64,000 nucleotides of DNA, from contig NC_083388.1 of the NCBI RefSeq assembly GCF_031755915.1, positions 10,353,001 to 10,417,000 on the forward strand. The letters run 5' to 3'. How positions within the stretch are numbered: the stretch's first letter is position 1; each line of letters opens with the position of its first letter. The notes beneath the pieces are model-generated. The model made no database searches, was not told the origin of the DNA, and worked only from the letters and a program-made list of their open reading frames with translations. Positions 1 through 9,251 of the stretch are shown here, one piece after another. This DNA is from Ziziphus jujuba (taxonomy: Eukaryota; Streptophyta; Magnoliopsida; Rosales; Rhamnaceae). A program made the translations under genes and the position numbers.

Positions 1-24
1 GCATCATCATGTTTCCTTGACGAG

Positions 25-30
25 CACGTG
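25..30. promoter_or_regulatory. G-box CACGTG
   Basis: Perfect CACGTG palindrome, the core bound by bHLH and bZIP factors. It lies about 840 bases before the cupin start codon, so it could belong to that promoter or to a gene outside the window. Presence of the motif is all that is seen. Confidence 0.3.
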
Positions 31-61
31 TGCCACGAAGAGTTACAGATTATCAACAAGC

Positions 62-105
62 TTAAATTTCCTTTTTATCTCTTTGAAGATAAAAAGGAAA
101 TTTAA
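62..105. repeat. Perfect 19-bp inverted repeat with 6-base loop
   Basis: Bases 62-80 are exactly complementary to 87-105, leaving the loop 81-86. It is AT-rich with a central CC/GG pair and is followed directly by an (AT)n tract. It could be a small hairpin or a MITE relic. No flanking target duplication was recognised. Confidence 0.7.
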
Positions 106-710
106 TTATATATATATATATATATATATGTATATTTGCAATATAAAAAAGATTATTCTTTCGTTAAGATAGGATAAGAATTTTCGTTAGAATAGGTAAA
201 ATACCTAACAAAAGATTATTCTTTCTTCTAGTTCTTCCTAAAAGATAAAAACAATTAAAGAATTTATTAATTTCTTAAATTATATGCAAACAATATTTTT
301 TTAAGAAAATATTTTGTTTGGTGAAGGAAAAAAAATGTTTATTATCTATAATCAATGTTGAAATAAATAAATAAAATAAAATCTAAATTATTAGCTTAGT
401 GATGGGTAAGAAGTGGTAACATTATAATATTAAAAAATATATATAAAAAATGGAAATTTTTTTTTTTGACGTATCAAAATTCCACTCTGTCAGTGACGTG
501 TCAGTATACGATTAACCGGTTTCACGTCCCTCGTCTCCTGGGTGACTTCGAAATACACACAGCGCATGAAAAAGAGGTAATTAGGCAACAACTTTAATTC
601 ATTATTTATCTTCAAACTAAAAATCCAAATATTATCTTTAAAAGATAACCAAATTTTCTCAGAATCTTTTCTGTTGCGACGCAAATTTTGCGTTCTTATC
701 TGTTAGTGCT
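106..710. other. AT-rich upstream region of the cupin gene
   Basis: No coding sequence is supported. The stretch holds (AT)n tracts, a repeated short motif near 170 and 210, and an ACGTGTC element at 496-502 that matches the ABA-responsive element core. The only longer open frame, on the minus strand at 490-684, has no family features. Confidence 0.5.
496..502 (+). promoter_or_regulatory. ABRE-like ACGTGTC element
   Basis: ACGTGTC is the abscisic-acid-responsive core. It sits 376 bases before the cupin ATG. Cupin genes of seeds are commonly ABA-responsive, so a role is plausible but inferred. Confidence 0.35.
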
Positions 711-742
711 GTGTATATATATATATATATAGAGAGAGAGAG
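709..742 (+). promoter_or_regulatory. Candidate core promoter: (TA)n then (GA)n tract
   Basis: A (TA)n run followed by (GA)n lies about 130-160 bases before the cupin ATG at 872. The TA run can supply a TATA box and the GA run resembles plant GAGA-type core promoter tracts. A transcription start near 745-760 would leave a 5' leader of about 110-125 bases. Transcript data would be needed to fix the start site. Confidence 0.4.
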
Positions 743-871
743 ACACTTGGCTTCCTATTCACAGTATCTTTGGCATAGAGTTGTTTTTATCTCTGTACCC
801 TGTTCTGTTTTTGATTTTCTTATTTGGGTCCTGTGATTTGTGAAGAAAGTGAGGGAAAATTATTTTGTGAG

Positions 872-1067
872 ATGGATATTGATCTTTCACCCAAATTGGC
901 CAAGAAGATTTACGGAGGTGATGGTGGGTCATACTATGCTTGGGCTGCTTCTGAACTTCCTATGCTACAAAAGGGTAATATCGGTGCTGCTAAACTTGCT
1001 TTAGAGAAGAATGGGTTTGCTCTTCCTCATTACTCTGATTCTTCCAAGGTTGCTTATGTACTCCAAG

Positions 1068-1105
<38 letters not shown>

Positions 1106-2879
1106 CATCTTTCCTTTTTTTTTTTTTTTTTTTTGTGGGTTTTGTTTAAAATGGTTTTGGTGATCAATTTGTGATCAATTTGTTTGAATGGCTTTAGTGA
1201 TCAATAATTTATTAGACGACAAAGATTTTGGTGATCAATTTGCTGTGTTTGCCGTTACTGTTTTGTTTTTGAGCTCTGATCATAGTAACAATTACAAATA
1301 CTCCATATAATTGTGTTGATTGTGATAGCTAAGAATGAAATCACTCCAATCGGCAAGGTGGAATTGGATGGAATATTTTTATTTATTCATTTTTAATTCT
1401 TTTGCACATTGAAATTTGCATGAGCAGGTTGATTTGTTTCATATGTGAATTTGAGTTCCTATTTTATCAGTATTAATACTTTCTAGTTTACTTCTTTCTC
1501 TTTCTTCTAAGGCCCTTTTTTTTTTTTTTTTTTTGTTTTTTTTGGGTAAATCTCTTTTGAGGGTTTTGTTTCTACATGATATGTATATAGTTCTCTGAAA
1601 ACCTCATTTTCTAAAAATCTGTATATAACGAATTGAACCAAACATTGTCATTCTAAATAGTTAATTTATAACTTTGATATAATGGATTTGTTCAGGAAGT
1701 GGTGTGGCTGGAATAGTACTTCCTGAATCTGAGGAGAAGGTAATTGCAATCAAGAAGGGTGATGCAATTGCCCTTCCATTTGGTGTTGTCACATGGTGGT
1801 TCAACAAGGAGGACACAGAGCTGGTAGTTCTTTTCTTGGGCGATACTTCTAAGGCTCACAAGGCTGGTGAGTTTACTGACTTCTTTATTAATGGATCCAA
1901 TGGGATTTTCACTGGATTCTCTACTGAATTTGTGAGTAGAGCATGGGATTTGGAAGAGAACGTAGTCAAGTCCCTTGTTGGTAAACAAACTGGTAAAGGA
2001 ATTGTCAAGCTTACTGGAAGTGTTAAGATGCCTGAGCCGAAGAAGGAGCACCGTGATGGAATGGCCCTGAATTGTGAGGAAGCTCCACTGGATGTTAACA
2101 TTAAAGATGGTGGAAGGGTTGTAGTGTTGAACACTAAAAACTTGCCTTTGGTTGGTGAGGTTGGACTTGGGGCTGACCTTGTTAGGTTGGATGGAAGGGC
2201 CATGTGTTCTCCTGGATTTTCTTGTGACTCTGCACTGCAGGTGACTTATATTGTTAGGGGCAGTGGCCGTGTTCAAGTTGTCGGTGTTGATGGCCGCAGG
2301 GTATTGGAAACAACTGTGAAGGGGGGTAATTTGTTCATTGTTCCTAGGTTCTTTGTTGTTTCAAAGATTGCTGATCCAGATGGTTTGGAATGGTTTTCTA
2401 TTATCACCACTCCCAAGTAAGTGTTTCTCACCCTTATATATTAGCTTCATTATCAGAAATATTACCTATTTGTCATTGTTATTGCCTATTGGAGTATTAC
2501 CATCACAATTTTGACAAGTTGGAAAGTTGGAAGAAATTTTGCACCATTCTCGTTAGGCATGCACCATTAGATGCTTTAACGCAAATTCTTGTAATATATA
2601 TCCTGTAACATTTTGAAAAAAAATGCCCTGTTTGGTTTCATATTTGTCATTTCTGGGATTTCCTATAATGTTGCTATCTGAGTTTCTGAAGTACTTGTTT
2701 ATAACGATTTTGATTTTTGTTGCAGTCCAATTTTCACTCATTTGGCTGGAAGGACTTCAGTGTGGAAGGCTTTGTCTCCTGAGGTGCTCGAGGCTTCCTT
2801 CAATGTGCCCTCTGATACAGAAAAACTGTTCCGATCAAAGAGGCTCAATGCTGAGATTTTCTTCCCTCCATCAAACTAG
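872..2879 (+). CDS. Bicupin, 11S globulin/glutelin-like protein
   Basis: Three exons, 872-1067, 1696-2416 and 2726-2879, join with GT-AG introns to 356 codons. The protein begins MDIDLSPKLAKK and ends FFPPSN. It is a double-cupin protein of the seed-globulin superfamily, close to Arabidopsis At1g07750 and At2g28680 as I remember them, and of the same length. The N-terminal cupin covers roughly residues 30-150 and the C-terminal cupin roughly 200-330. There is no signal peptide, unlike true storage globulins, so it is probably cytosolic; its biochemical role is not established. The ATG at 872 was chosen because it gives the family N-terminus; the frame is open upstream to 824 but that part is not conserved. 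Intron 1 starts with a (CT)n microsatellite and carries long T runs. The gene looks intact. Confidence 0.93.
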
Positions 2880-3085
2880 ATACAACGTTACTACATCAGC
2901 TAGCTATTCCATCCCAATAAAGGCTTAGTCTTCTTCAGGAAGACCAACTGTTCTTGCTCTATAAAAGGACTGGTTTAGTTTACGGTTGCATTTGGGTTTA
3001 AGAAGTTCATTTGCTGTGTGCTTTCTTTGTAAATGACAATTCTGCATAATGGGTTGTTTAATTGAACTTTTCATATCTCAATAGT
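2880..3085 (+). other. Cupin 3' UTR and flank, duplicated at 6.94 kb
   Basis: This sequence follows the cupin stop codon and contains an AATAAA signal near 2914. Much of it recurs, diverged, at about 6940-7130 (shared words include the CTATTCCATCCCAAT and GTGCTTTCTTTGT segments). It is the left edge of the duplicated unit described in the findings. Confidence 0.6.
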
Positions 3086-3395
3086 TTTCAAGTTGAACCA
3101 TATATAGGCTCATATTCCACCCATTTGAAACTTTCATACTTTTGAGATATGTTAGAATATACACAGAGCTGGTGACTTTAAGCAATTGAAATCCTTAGTG
3201 CTACCAAACAATTTATTATTCAATCTTAATATCATTTTCAACCAACAAAGAGTGAACCATATCCCTAAAGAGATGACCATTTTTCCAAAGATAAAATAGT
3301 TAAAACTTTAAGCAAAATAGCATAAGACCATACAACTTTTAGACGGTGATAGTGTCCCTGAACTCTGCTTTGAACTCTGCCTCGTTCACCATAGC

Positions 3396-4724
3396 CTATA
3401 TTGTTTCAGGCAAAAGCCAAGCTTCAAAATCTGTACTTCCTTGTTCAGCACCAGCAAACACATTCATCTTTCCATTCCTCATGTTTGCCTGCGAGCTTCT
3501 AACTGCAATTGGTCTTCCCCAGCCGAAATCATTACCATAGATGTTGTATCTATGCGAGCCACCCAAAAATAACGTTGTATTATCTGTGATCTTCGTACCT
3601 TTGAACATTATTGGATTTTTTGCCCAATCCTGCAACAACTTCCTTGCTTCTCCTGATGTATATGAATCTATTAGCTTGTTTATCTGCCAAGCCACCCACC
3701 CTAATCCTTTCTTTAGGAGCTCGCCTGCAGTGTGCTGTACAAACGCAGGCTGACACATATTTCCCAGGTACTCTTCTGCCAAATACTTGGGCTCCATTCT
3801 ATTTCTCATGCCTATCATAATCCCTAAAGAAACCTCTTGATTCGTCTTGAGATTTCGACTATGAGTAACGCATAACCAAAAATGAGCCAATAGTGCTTGA
3901 AGAGACGAGATCTTATCGGTCCCCATCTCAGCGTTGGCTTTGGCTTTGAGTTGTGAAATGGTTTGCTTGGTAAAATGAAACACACTGTGTTGGAATATTG
4001 GTGGCAGCGGAGTAAAAGTACTCTGAGGGATTTCAAAAGGAATGTGAAGTGGGAGTTGAATGATGCCGTTGAGATACTGACGGGCAAAAATGGGAGGCGG
4101 TTTTGAAACTTGAGGTGCTTGATGATCATCATCTCCATCACCATGGCCGCCTCTTGATATTTGAGACCAAGTGTTGAAGAAATGCCAGAATGGTGTGCCA
4201 TCTGAAACACAGTGGTTGATGGTGCAAGCGATGAAGATGCCGTCGAGTAACTCAGTTACTTGCACTGAAAGCAATGGTCTGTAAATTCCTTCATAGTTGG
4301 GGATTTCACTCAATGGAAAGAAAGAATGAAGGATATGGTCAGGAACATTGAGGGGGTTAAGTATATCAGCCACCGAGACGCCATCAGCAACTGCGTGAAC
4401 AAATTGGACTCCTTCATCATTGCAACAAAGGGAAAAAGAGGAGGTACTATCGTGGTTTACAGTCCGGGCAAGACGACCAGCAAAGGGATAAAAAGTATCC
4501 AATGTGGAGGAGAGGGTGGCTTTAAGGTGTTGTATCAAATTAGTGTTGGTCTCGGATATTTGAAAGCTGGATTTGTTGAAGAGAAGACCTCTTTGGAGAG
4601 GTTCTACAAAGAGGAATTGCAAATCCCATGGAGTTAACTCGATTTTTTCAAGTGACCCATTTTCATGATGATTTTTTCTGGGTCGAATGGTGGTGGTCGA
4701 GAGGATATGTATCGGTGGTGACAT
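3396..4724 (-). CDS. BAHD acyltransferase, C-terminally truncated
   Basis: Single-exon BAHD-family acyltransferase, the group that moves acyl groups from CoA to alcohols or amines, acting in the cytosol. The start at 4724 gives MSPPIHILSTTTIRP, the usual N-terminus of the uncharacterised At3g50280-like subgroup; an ATG at 4760 adds 12 unconserved residues. The catalytic HCVSDG (HXXXD, His171 and Asp175) and the structural DFGWG (399-403) are both present. The frame stops at 442 residues. In the same frame 18 more codons follow, ending at a natural stop at 3339-3341, and the paralogue at 7.65 kb has the matching tail. A CAG-to-TAG change has therefore removed the last 19 residues. Both motifs remain, so activity is possible but uncertain. 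The acyl acceptor cannot be read from sequence. Confidence 0.85.
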   Translation of the reverse strand: MSPPIHILSTTTIRPRKNHHENGSLEKIELTPWDLQFLFVEPLQRGLLFNKSSFQISETNTNLIQHLKATLSSTLDTFYPFAGRLARTVNHDSTSSFSLCCNDEGVQFVHAVADGVSVADILNPLNVPDHILHSFFPLSEIPNYEGIYRPLLSVQVTELLDGIFIACTINHCVSDGTPFWHFFNTWSQISRGGHGDGDDDHQAPQVSKPPPIFARQYLNGIIQLPLHIPFEIPQSTFTPLPPIFQHSVFHFTKQTISQLKAKANAEMGTDKISSLQALLAHFWLCVTHSRNLKTNQEVSLGIMIGMRNRMEPKYLAEEYLGNMCQPAFVQHTAGELLKKGLGWVAWQINKLIDSYTSGEARKLLQDWAKNPIMFKGTKITDNTTLFLGGSHRYNIYGNDFGWGRPIAVRSSQANMRNGKMNVFAGAEQGSTDFEAWLLPETI

Positions 4725-4779
4725 ATTGAAGCTTGTTCGTCGTTTATGTGATGAAACCAAGATATATGCTGGCTTATTT

Positions 4780-6005
4780 TATTTATTTATTTAATTATTA
4801 AAATATGTAGTGGTAGACATTAATGAATATTGCATTGAATTGTAGTCGACAAGTTGTCAATTATATGTCGTGTCAAGTTTATATGATTGAAGTATGTTAT
4901 CGTACATCAAACAAAGTGTGCGTCCACAAGAAACTTATAAGTATAAGAACAAGTGTATGGAAATGAGCCTGCCTTTTTTATTTTTTTATTTTTTGTTGAG
5001 ATGGGGAAGAAGATCAACTTCACCTCTTTAACTTTCACGTTAGAGATGTTTCTGGACAAAGTACAATGAAAACCCTAAATTACCCTCCGACTCCATAACA
5101 TGCGGACCCATCCAATACTAGTTGAAATTTGTTCGAGAAAATAGTCTGGCCTACGGCAATTAAAAAAAAAGAAAAAAAAAAAAGAAAAAAGAAAAAAAAA
5201 AAAACTTTCTCGAAACAAATCGTTAACGCTAACAATTCATTCCTCCTCCGTTATTATCAACATTTTTGATTCTGAATTTAGTAATGATGCTTCATGGTTT
5301 ATGCCATAACTTCTTTAAATAATCCTAGTCACTCTAGACTTTTTATTTTTATTTTCATTTTTTTCTTTTCCTTTTTTTAGTTTCTTTGGTATTTTAAAAG
5401 ATTTATTTACTGGAAGCAAGAAAAAGAGCCCAGATCAATTACATATCGAAAGAACAACTCAGATTGTGTTCTTGCTTGCGATGCTCATGCACTACATCGA
5501 CTACCATTTAGGTGCTAAAACAATTTGTTCATTACCTTTAGAATATATTACACAACTTCAAAAAATAAAATAAATAAATGAATCAGGGAAAATCGAAAAT
5601 TCCCTAACAATCATATAGAATCCCATATTACAATAAATTAATTGGAAGATTTCGGAAATAATGTAGAATTGCGTCAGCCTTGGCTTCGCTTAATATTTTC
5701 TTACTACGAAGTTGCCTGAAATACCTAAGATGCCAATGAGATTTTTTTTTTTTTTTGAATTCTTGGATGTGTTTTTAATTTGTGTCAGCCTTGGCTTCGC
5801 TTAATATTTCCTTACTACGAAGCTGCCTGAAATACATTGATGCCAATGATCTTTCTTTTTTGGATTTTTGCTTGTATTTTTAATTTTATGAATAAAATTA
5901 TTCAATATTAAATCTAGAATCTCTTAAATATCATTTTCAAAACTTTAAATCTATAAAAAATAAACTTCTATTTCATTTATATTTTTTCTCCATCAATTCC
6001 TATTA
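4780..6005. other. AT-rich intergenic, partly duplicated BAHD upstream region
   Basis: No gene is supported. Bases 4790-4980 resemble 14900-15070 and 15690-15775, the region upstream of the second BAHD copy, so they belong to the duplicated unit. An A-rich tract occupies 5160-5205. A direct repeat of about 70 bases occurs at roughly 5670-5738 and 5784-5850 (shared word GTCAGCCTTGGCTTCGC). Confidence 0.55.
5670..5850. repeat. Direct repeat of about 70 bp, two copies
   Basis: Two near-identical copies begin with GTCAGCCTTGGCTTCGC at about 5672 and 5786 and continue through TTACTACGAAG and GCCTGAAATAC to GATGCCAATGA. They are separated by a T-rich spacer. This looks like a local tandem duplication of unknown origin. 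Confidence 0.7.
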
Positions 6006-6009
6006 TCTA

Positions 6010-6670
6010 AATCACATCTTGGAAAGACTTGGAAGAGTACCACTGAGGCCTTTGCTTTTTCGTAATCGTGGAGACAATATCTGTGGTGTTTCCATGGTAA
6101 AACACCCATCCATGGTACATATTTCCTTGGGCACTTTTTTTTTTTTTAATTAATGCTGAAGAATACATATGTAAATTGTTTTTTCGTACTATGCTGACAT
6201 ACAGTACTAAGCTGAAACATTTTGACTACATACTTTTTGGACCTGCTTTTTAAGGCTTCTGGCAAGTATTCATTTTTTTTTTTTGTTTTTTTTTTTTGGG
6301 TAAATCTTCTGTCAAGTATTCAAGTCTTATGATTTATGGGTAATAACATTTTTATTAGATTTGTGTCCGCGGATTGTCTAATTAGAGTGATAAATTATGT
6401 CATAAAAGTAAGACAAGAAAGTATTTTGAAGGTAATTTTCCTCAGAAATAGTTAATGGCAATTATGACGGTACTTTGCTGCTTTGGCTGTGTGGTTTTGT
6501 AAATCCGTTTATTGTTTTGTCATAATATAGGTTAAAGTTCTAACTTTTTGCCTTCTTTTTCTTATTGAGTGCTTGTCAAATGAAAATGACTCATCATAAT
6601 ATTTTCACGTTGAATACAAATTTCAGAACGTGGCTCATGAAAAGGTACAGTTTTCTAGTTGGAATATAGT
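6010..6670 (+). pseudogene. RAD51D 3'-end relic (exons 9-10 and 3' flank)
   Basis: This segment aligns by eye with 20725-21375, the last two exons and 3' flank of the intact RAD51D gene. Recognisable pieces are the GACTTGGAAGAGTA word, the GTGTTTCCAT block before the exon 9 donor, the GGCTTCTGGCAAG start of exon 10, and the terminal ATGATTTATGGGTAA. The copy of exon 9 has small indels and a stop, and exon 10 is split by a T-rich insertion with a short internal duplication. Exons 1-8 are absent. It is non-coding and best explained as the remains of the first RAD51D copy after a tandem duplication. Confidence 0.75.
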
Positions 6671-6689
6671 TTAGCATCCAAAGCAAGAT

Positions 6690-6755
6690 TACTCAGAACC
6701 CAAAAAATAAAAAAATAAAAAAATAAAAAAATAAAAAAATAAAAAAATAAAAAAA
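6690..6755. repeat. (AAAAAAT)n microsatellite
   Basis: About seven units of AAAAAAT in tandem. A simple repeat, possibly a decayed poly-A tail. Confidence 0.85.
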
Positions 6756-6779
6756 CTTGTCAGATATTGTGGTTTGAGA

Positions 6780-7250
6780 ATACTTTATTACATGTTGAAT
6801 TAAGTTGTTAAAACATTTTATATTGTTTGTGTTTCACATGTTAATATTTTTTCAATCTCTTATAAAAATAAGTGAAATATTTTAATTTTTTTTCTGCATA
6901 TGAAAAAACGTGAGCTGCTTTTCCAATCTCAAAGTCTATCCGCTAGATATTCCATCCCAATGAAAAGCTTATGGCTCTATGGGAAGACAAGCTGTCCTTG
7001 ACGCCTATAGTATTAGGCATGCTGATTTTTGGCTGGTTTTGGTTTAAGAAATTTCATTCGCCGTGCTTTCTTTGTCAAATGACTATTTTGCATAATCAGC
7101 AGTACGGATGAACTTTTGACATACAAGAAGGCTTTCCAACTTTCATGTAATTTGCCGGACATCTGGCACAGCAACCACATGTAATCGTGGTTGTATTAAT
7201 CATATATTTTTTGTGTATAAAAAATGAATCTCCTGATGATTGTTCTTAAC
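6780..7250 (+). other. Second copy of duplicated flanks: junction of the tandem unit
   Basis: Bases 6780-6930 resemble 15200-15350 (between the second BAHD copy and RAD51D). Bases 6940-7130 resemble the cupin 3' flank at 2890-3080. The change from one source to the other near 6930-6940 marks the likely junction between the two copies of the duplicated unit. No coding capacity is seen. Confidence 0.55.
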
Positions 7251-8066
7251 CTAGACAGGAAGAAACTGTAGACCATTAATAGGTGAAACTAGATAATCCG
7301 AATAGGAATCCCCACACCATCCAGTCCACCACCACACGGCTGTTCCTATCGCTCTCTCTCACAGTACGCAACACACGTGGAACCCAACGATGAATTGAAA
7401 TCATATTTGAATTATATATAATTTGCACCGTACATACATCGCCCATCATAACAGGACTAATGTAATACAATACACAACAAAGTTTGTGACATAATTTATT
7501 GAAATCCTTAATAATGAAACCAAACACATCGTTTCACACAACCAAGTGAACTACATCCTTATAGAAACGAACAATGCTCCAATTTCCAAAGATAAAACCA
7601 GTTAAAACTTTAAGCAATAGCAACAAAAGCCGCACAAAGACAAAAAAGAGTTTTAGACGGTGATAGTGTTCATGAACTCAGCATCATTCACCATAGCCTG
7701 TATTACTTCAGGAAAAAGCCAAACTTCAAAATCTATACTTCCTTCTTCAGCCCCACTAAACACAGTCATTTTCCCATCACTCATGTTTTCCCGTGAGCTT
7801 CTAACTGCAATAGGTCTTCCCCAACCAAAATCATTACCATAGATGTTGTATCTATGCGAGCTACCTAAAGACAATGTTGTATTATCTGTAATTCCTGCAC
7901 TTTTGAACATAATAGGATCTTTCGCCCAATCCTGCAACAACTTCCTTGCTTCTTCTGATGTATGTGAAACTGTCCTGTGAATCTGCCAAGCAACCCACCC
8001 TAATCCATTCTTTAGCAGCTCGCCTGCAGTGGTCTTTACAGAGGCAGGTTGACAGGAATTACCTAT

Positions 8067-8071
8067 GTACT
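8067..8071. repeat. Target site duplication GTACT (left)
   Basis: GTACT directly precedes the left LTR and is repeated at 13789-13793 after the right LTR. A 5-bp duplication is normal for Ty1/copia integration and proves a direct insertion into the BAHD pseudogene. Confidence 0.9.
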
Positions 8072-8558
8072 TGTGAAGTCCAGCCGCACCACCACTGCAC
8101 CGACAGTGTGAAGACTGCACAGCCATCATGTTTGACACCACTGCACCGACAGCCACCATTTTTGACAATGGCCATTGCTGCACCGAAAATGGATTGTTCA
8201 ACAATTGTGGGCTCTGCAGAGGCTGTTGAAGATTGTGGCCATGCAACCGACCTTGTAAGCCTATAAATAGGCTCCATCCCGTTGTATGCAGGTCAAGCCA
8301 AGAGAGCAAGCTCAATATTATCCCAAGTGAGGAATATTGAGAGAAAACTCCGAGAGAGAGAGTGTTTAAGTTCCAGAGAGAGCTTGAGAGAAGAGTGAGC
8401 AATTCCAGAGAGAATTGGAGAGTATAGAGAGAGGTTCCACGTGAGAATCCAAGAGAGAAGTTTTTGTATTTTTGTATTCTATTTCCAAGAGAGTAATAGA
8501 ATTCTTTTTTATTTTTCTTCTCATATTTCTTCTCTAAAGTGGTCAGAGAACCACAACA
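8072..8558 (+). repeat. 5' LTR of the Tnt1-type element
   Basis: 487 bp beginning TGTGAAGTCC and ending CCACAACA. A TATA box (TATAAAT) lies at 8262-8268, giving an expected transcript start near 8290. Purine-rich GAGAGA stretches follow in the R/U5 part. It matches the LTR at 13302-13788 except for two bases. Confidence 0.95.
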
Positions 8559-8560
8559 AG

Positions 8561-8572
8561 TGGTATCAGAGC
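8561..8572 (+). other. Primer binding site (initiator Met tRNA)
   Basis: TGGTATCAGAGC, two bases after the 5' LTR, is the standard plant copia primer site complementary to the 3' end of initiator methionine tRNA. Confidence 0.93.
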
Positions 8573-8734
8573 TCCATGTCGAGAGCTTGGGTTCAAAATT
8601 TGAAAAAACAAAGCTACTGTTCTTCAAGTTGGTGTTTCGAAAAGTTGCTCAAATAATTAATTTGACAATACCAGGTGAAATTACCCGACGAGACGAGAAC
8701 AACGAAGTTCGCCGGAGAGCAAGAGAGCGTCTCA

Positions 8735-9090
8735 CGCGCCTGCACGCGCCGCCTGAAGTTTTCTGCAACAGTTCACGCGCCTCACGCTCCGCACAGCCAC
8801 GCGCCTGAAGTTTTCTGGAGGTTGAAGACGACCACGTCAACAGCCACGTCAGCGCACCCTGCCACATCATCTGCCACGTCAGCCGACACGTCGTCAGCCA
8901 CGTAATCGCCACATCATCTGCCACGTGTTGGCACGTCAGCACAGTTTGCCACGTCATCAATATTTTCTGAAATTACGGAACAGCTCCTGAATTATTGGAA
9001 ATTATAGATTGACCCCTATAGTTTCTAAAATTATGGAACAGACCCTGAATTATTGGAAATTACAGATTGACCCCTGTAGTTTCTGTATTT
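8735..9090 (+). repeat. Repeat-rich untranslated leader of the Tnt1-type element
   Basis: Three repeat types follow each other. At 8735-8818, CACGCGCC and CGCCTGAAGTTTTCTG occur twice. At 8831-8956 there are eight ACGT cores, most as CCACGTCA. At about 8967-9086 a unit of roughly 60 bp, containing GAATTATTGGAAATTA and GATTGACCCCT, is present twice in tandem. The leader lies between the LTR and the gag start and is transcribed. Confidence 0.8.
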
Positions 9091-9251
9091 GCAGGTTGAC
9101 CCAGAAATTTTGTGAAATTACATTTTTACCCCAAAATTTCTGGTAATTATATTTTGACCCCGGAAGAGTCAAGTCCACCATTTTCGACCGTTCCGGACGC
9201 AACGGTTAACTCCTTTTTGCCAAATTCAGCTCCATTTTTGGTCAAGCCATA

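Noticed and set aside
1692..2276. 194-codon minus-strand open frame and a second one at 1856-2203
   Set aside because: Both are antisense shadows of cupin exon 2, whose plus-strand protein is clearly conserved.
4725..4760. Earlier in-frame ATG of the BAHD gene at 4760
   Set aside because: The added 12 residues are not typical of the family and the duplicated copy starts at the position matching 4724.
7653..8627. 324-codon minus-strand frame that looks like a BAHD protein with a new N-terminus
   Set aside because: Its N-terminal two thirds is antisense LTR sequence. The same LTR-derived stretch recurs at 13302-13788. It is a chance fusion of LTR and pseudogene.
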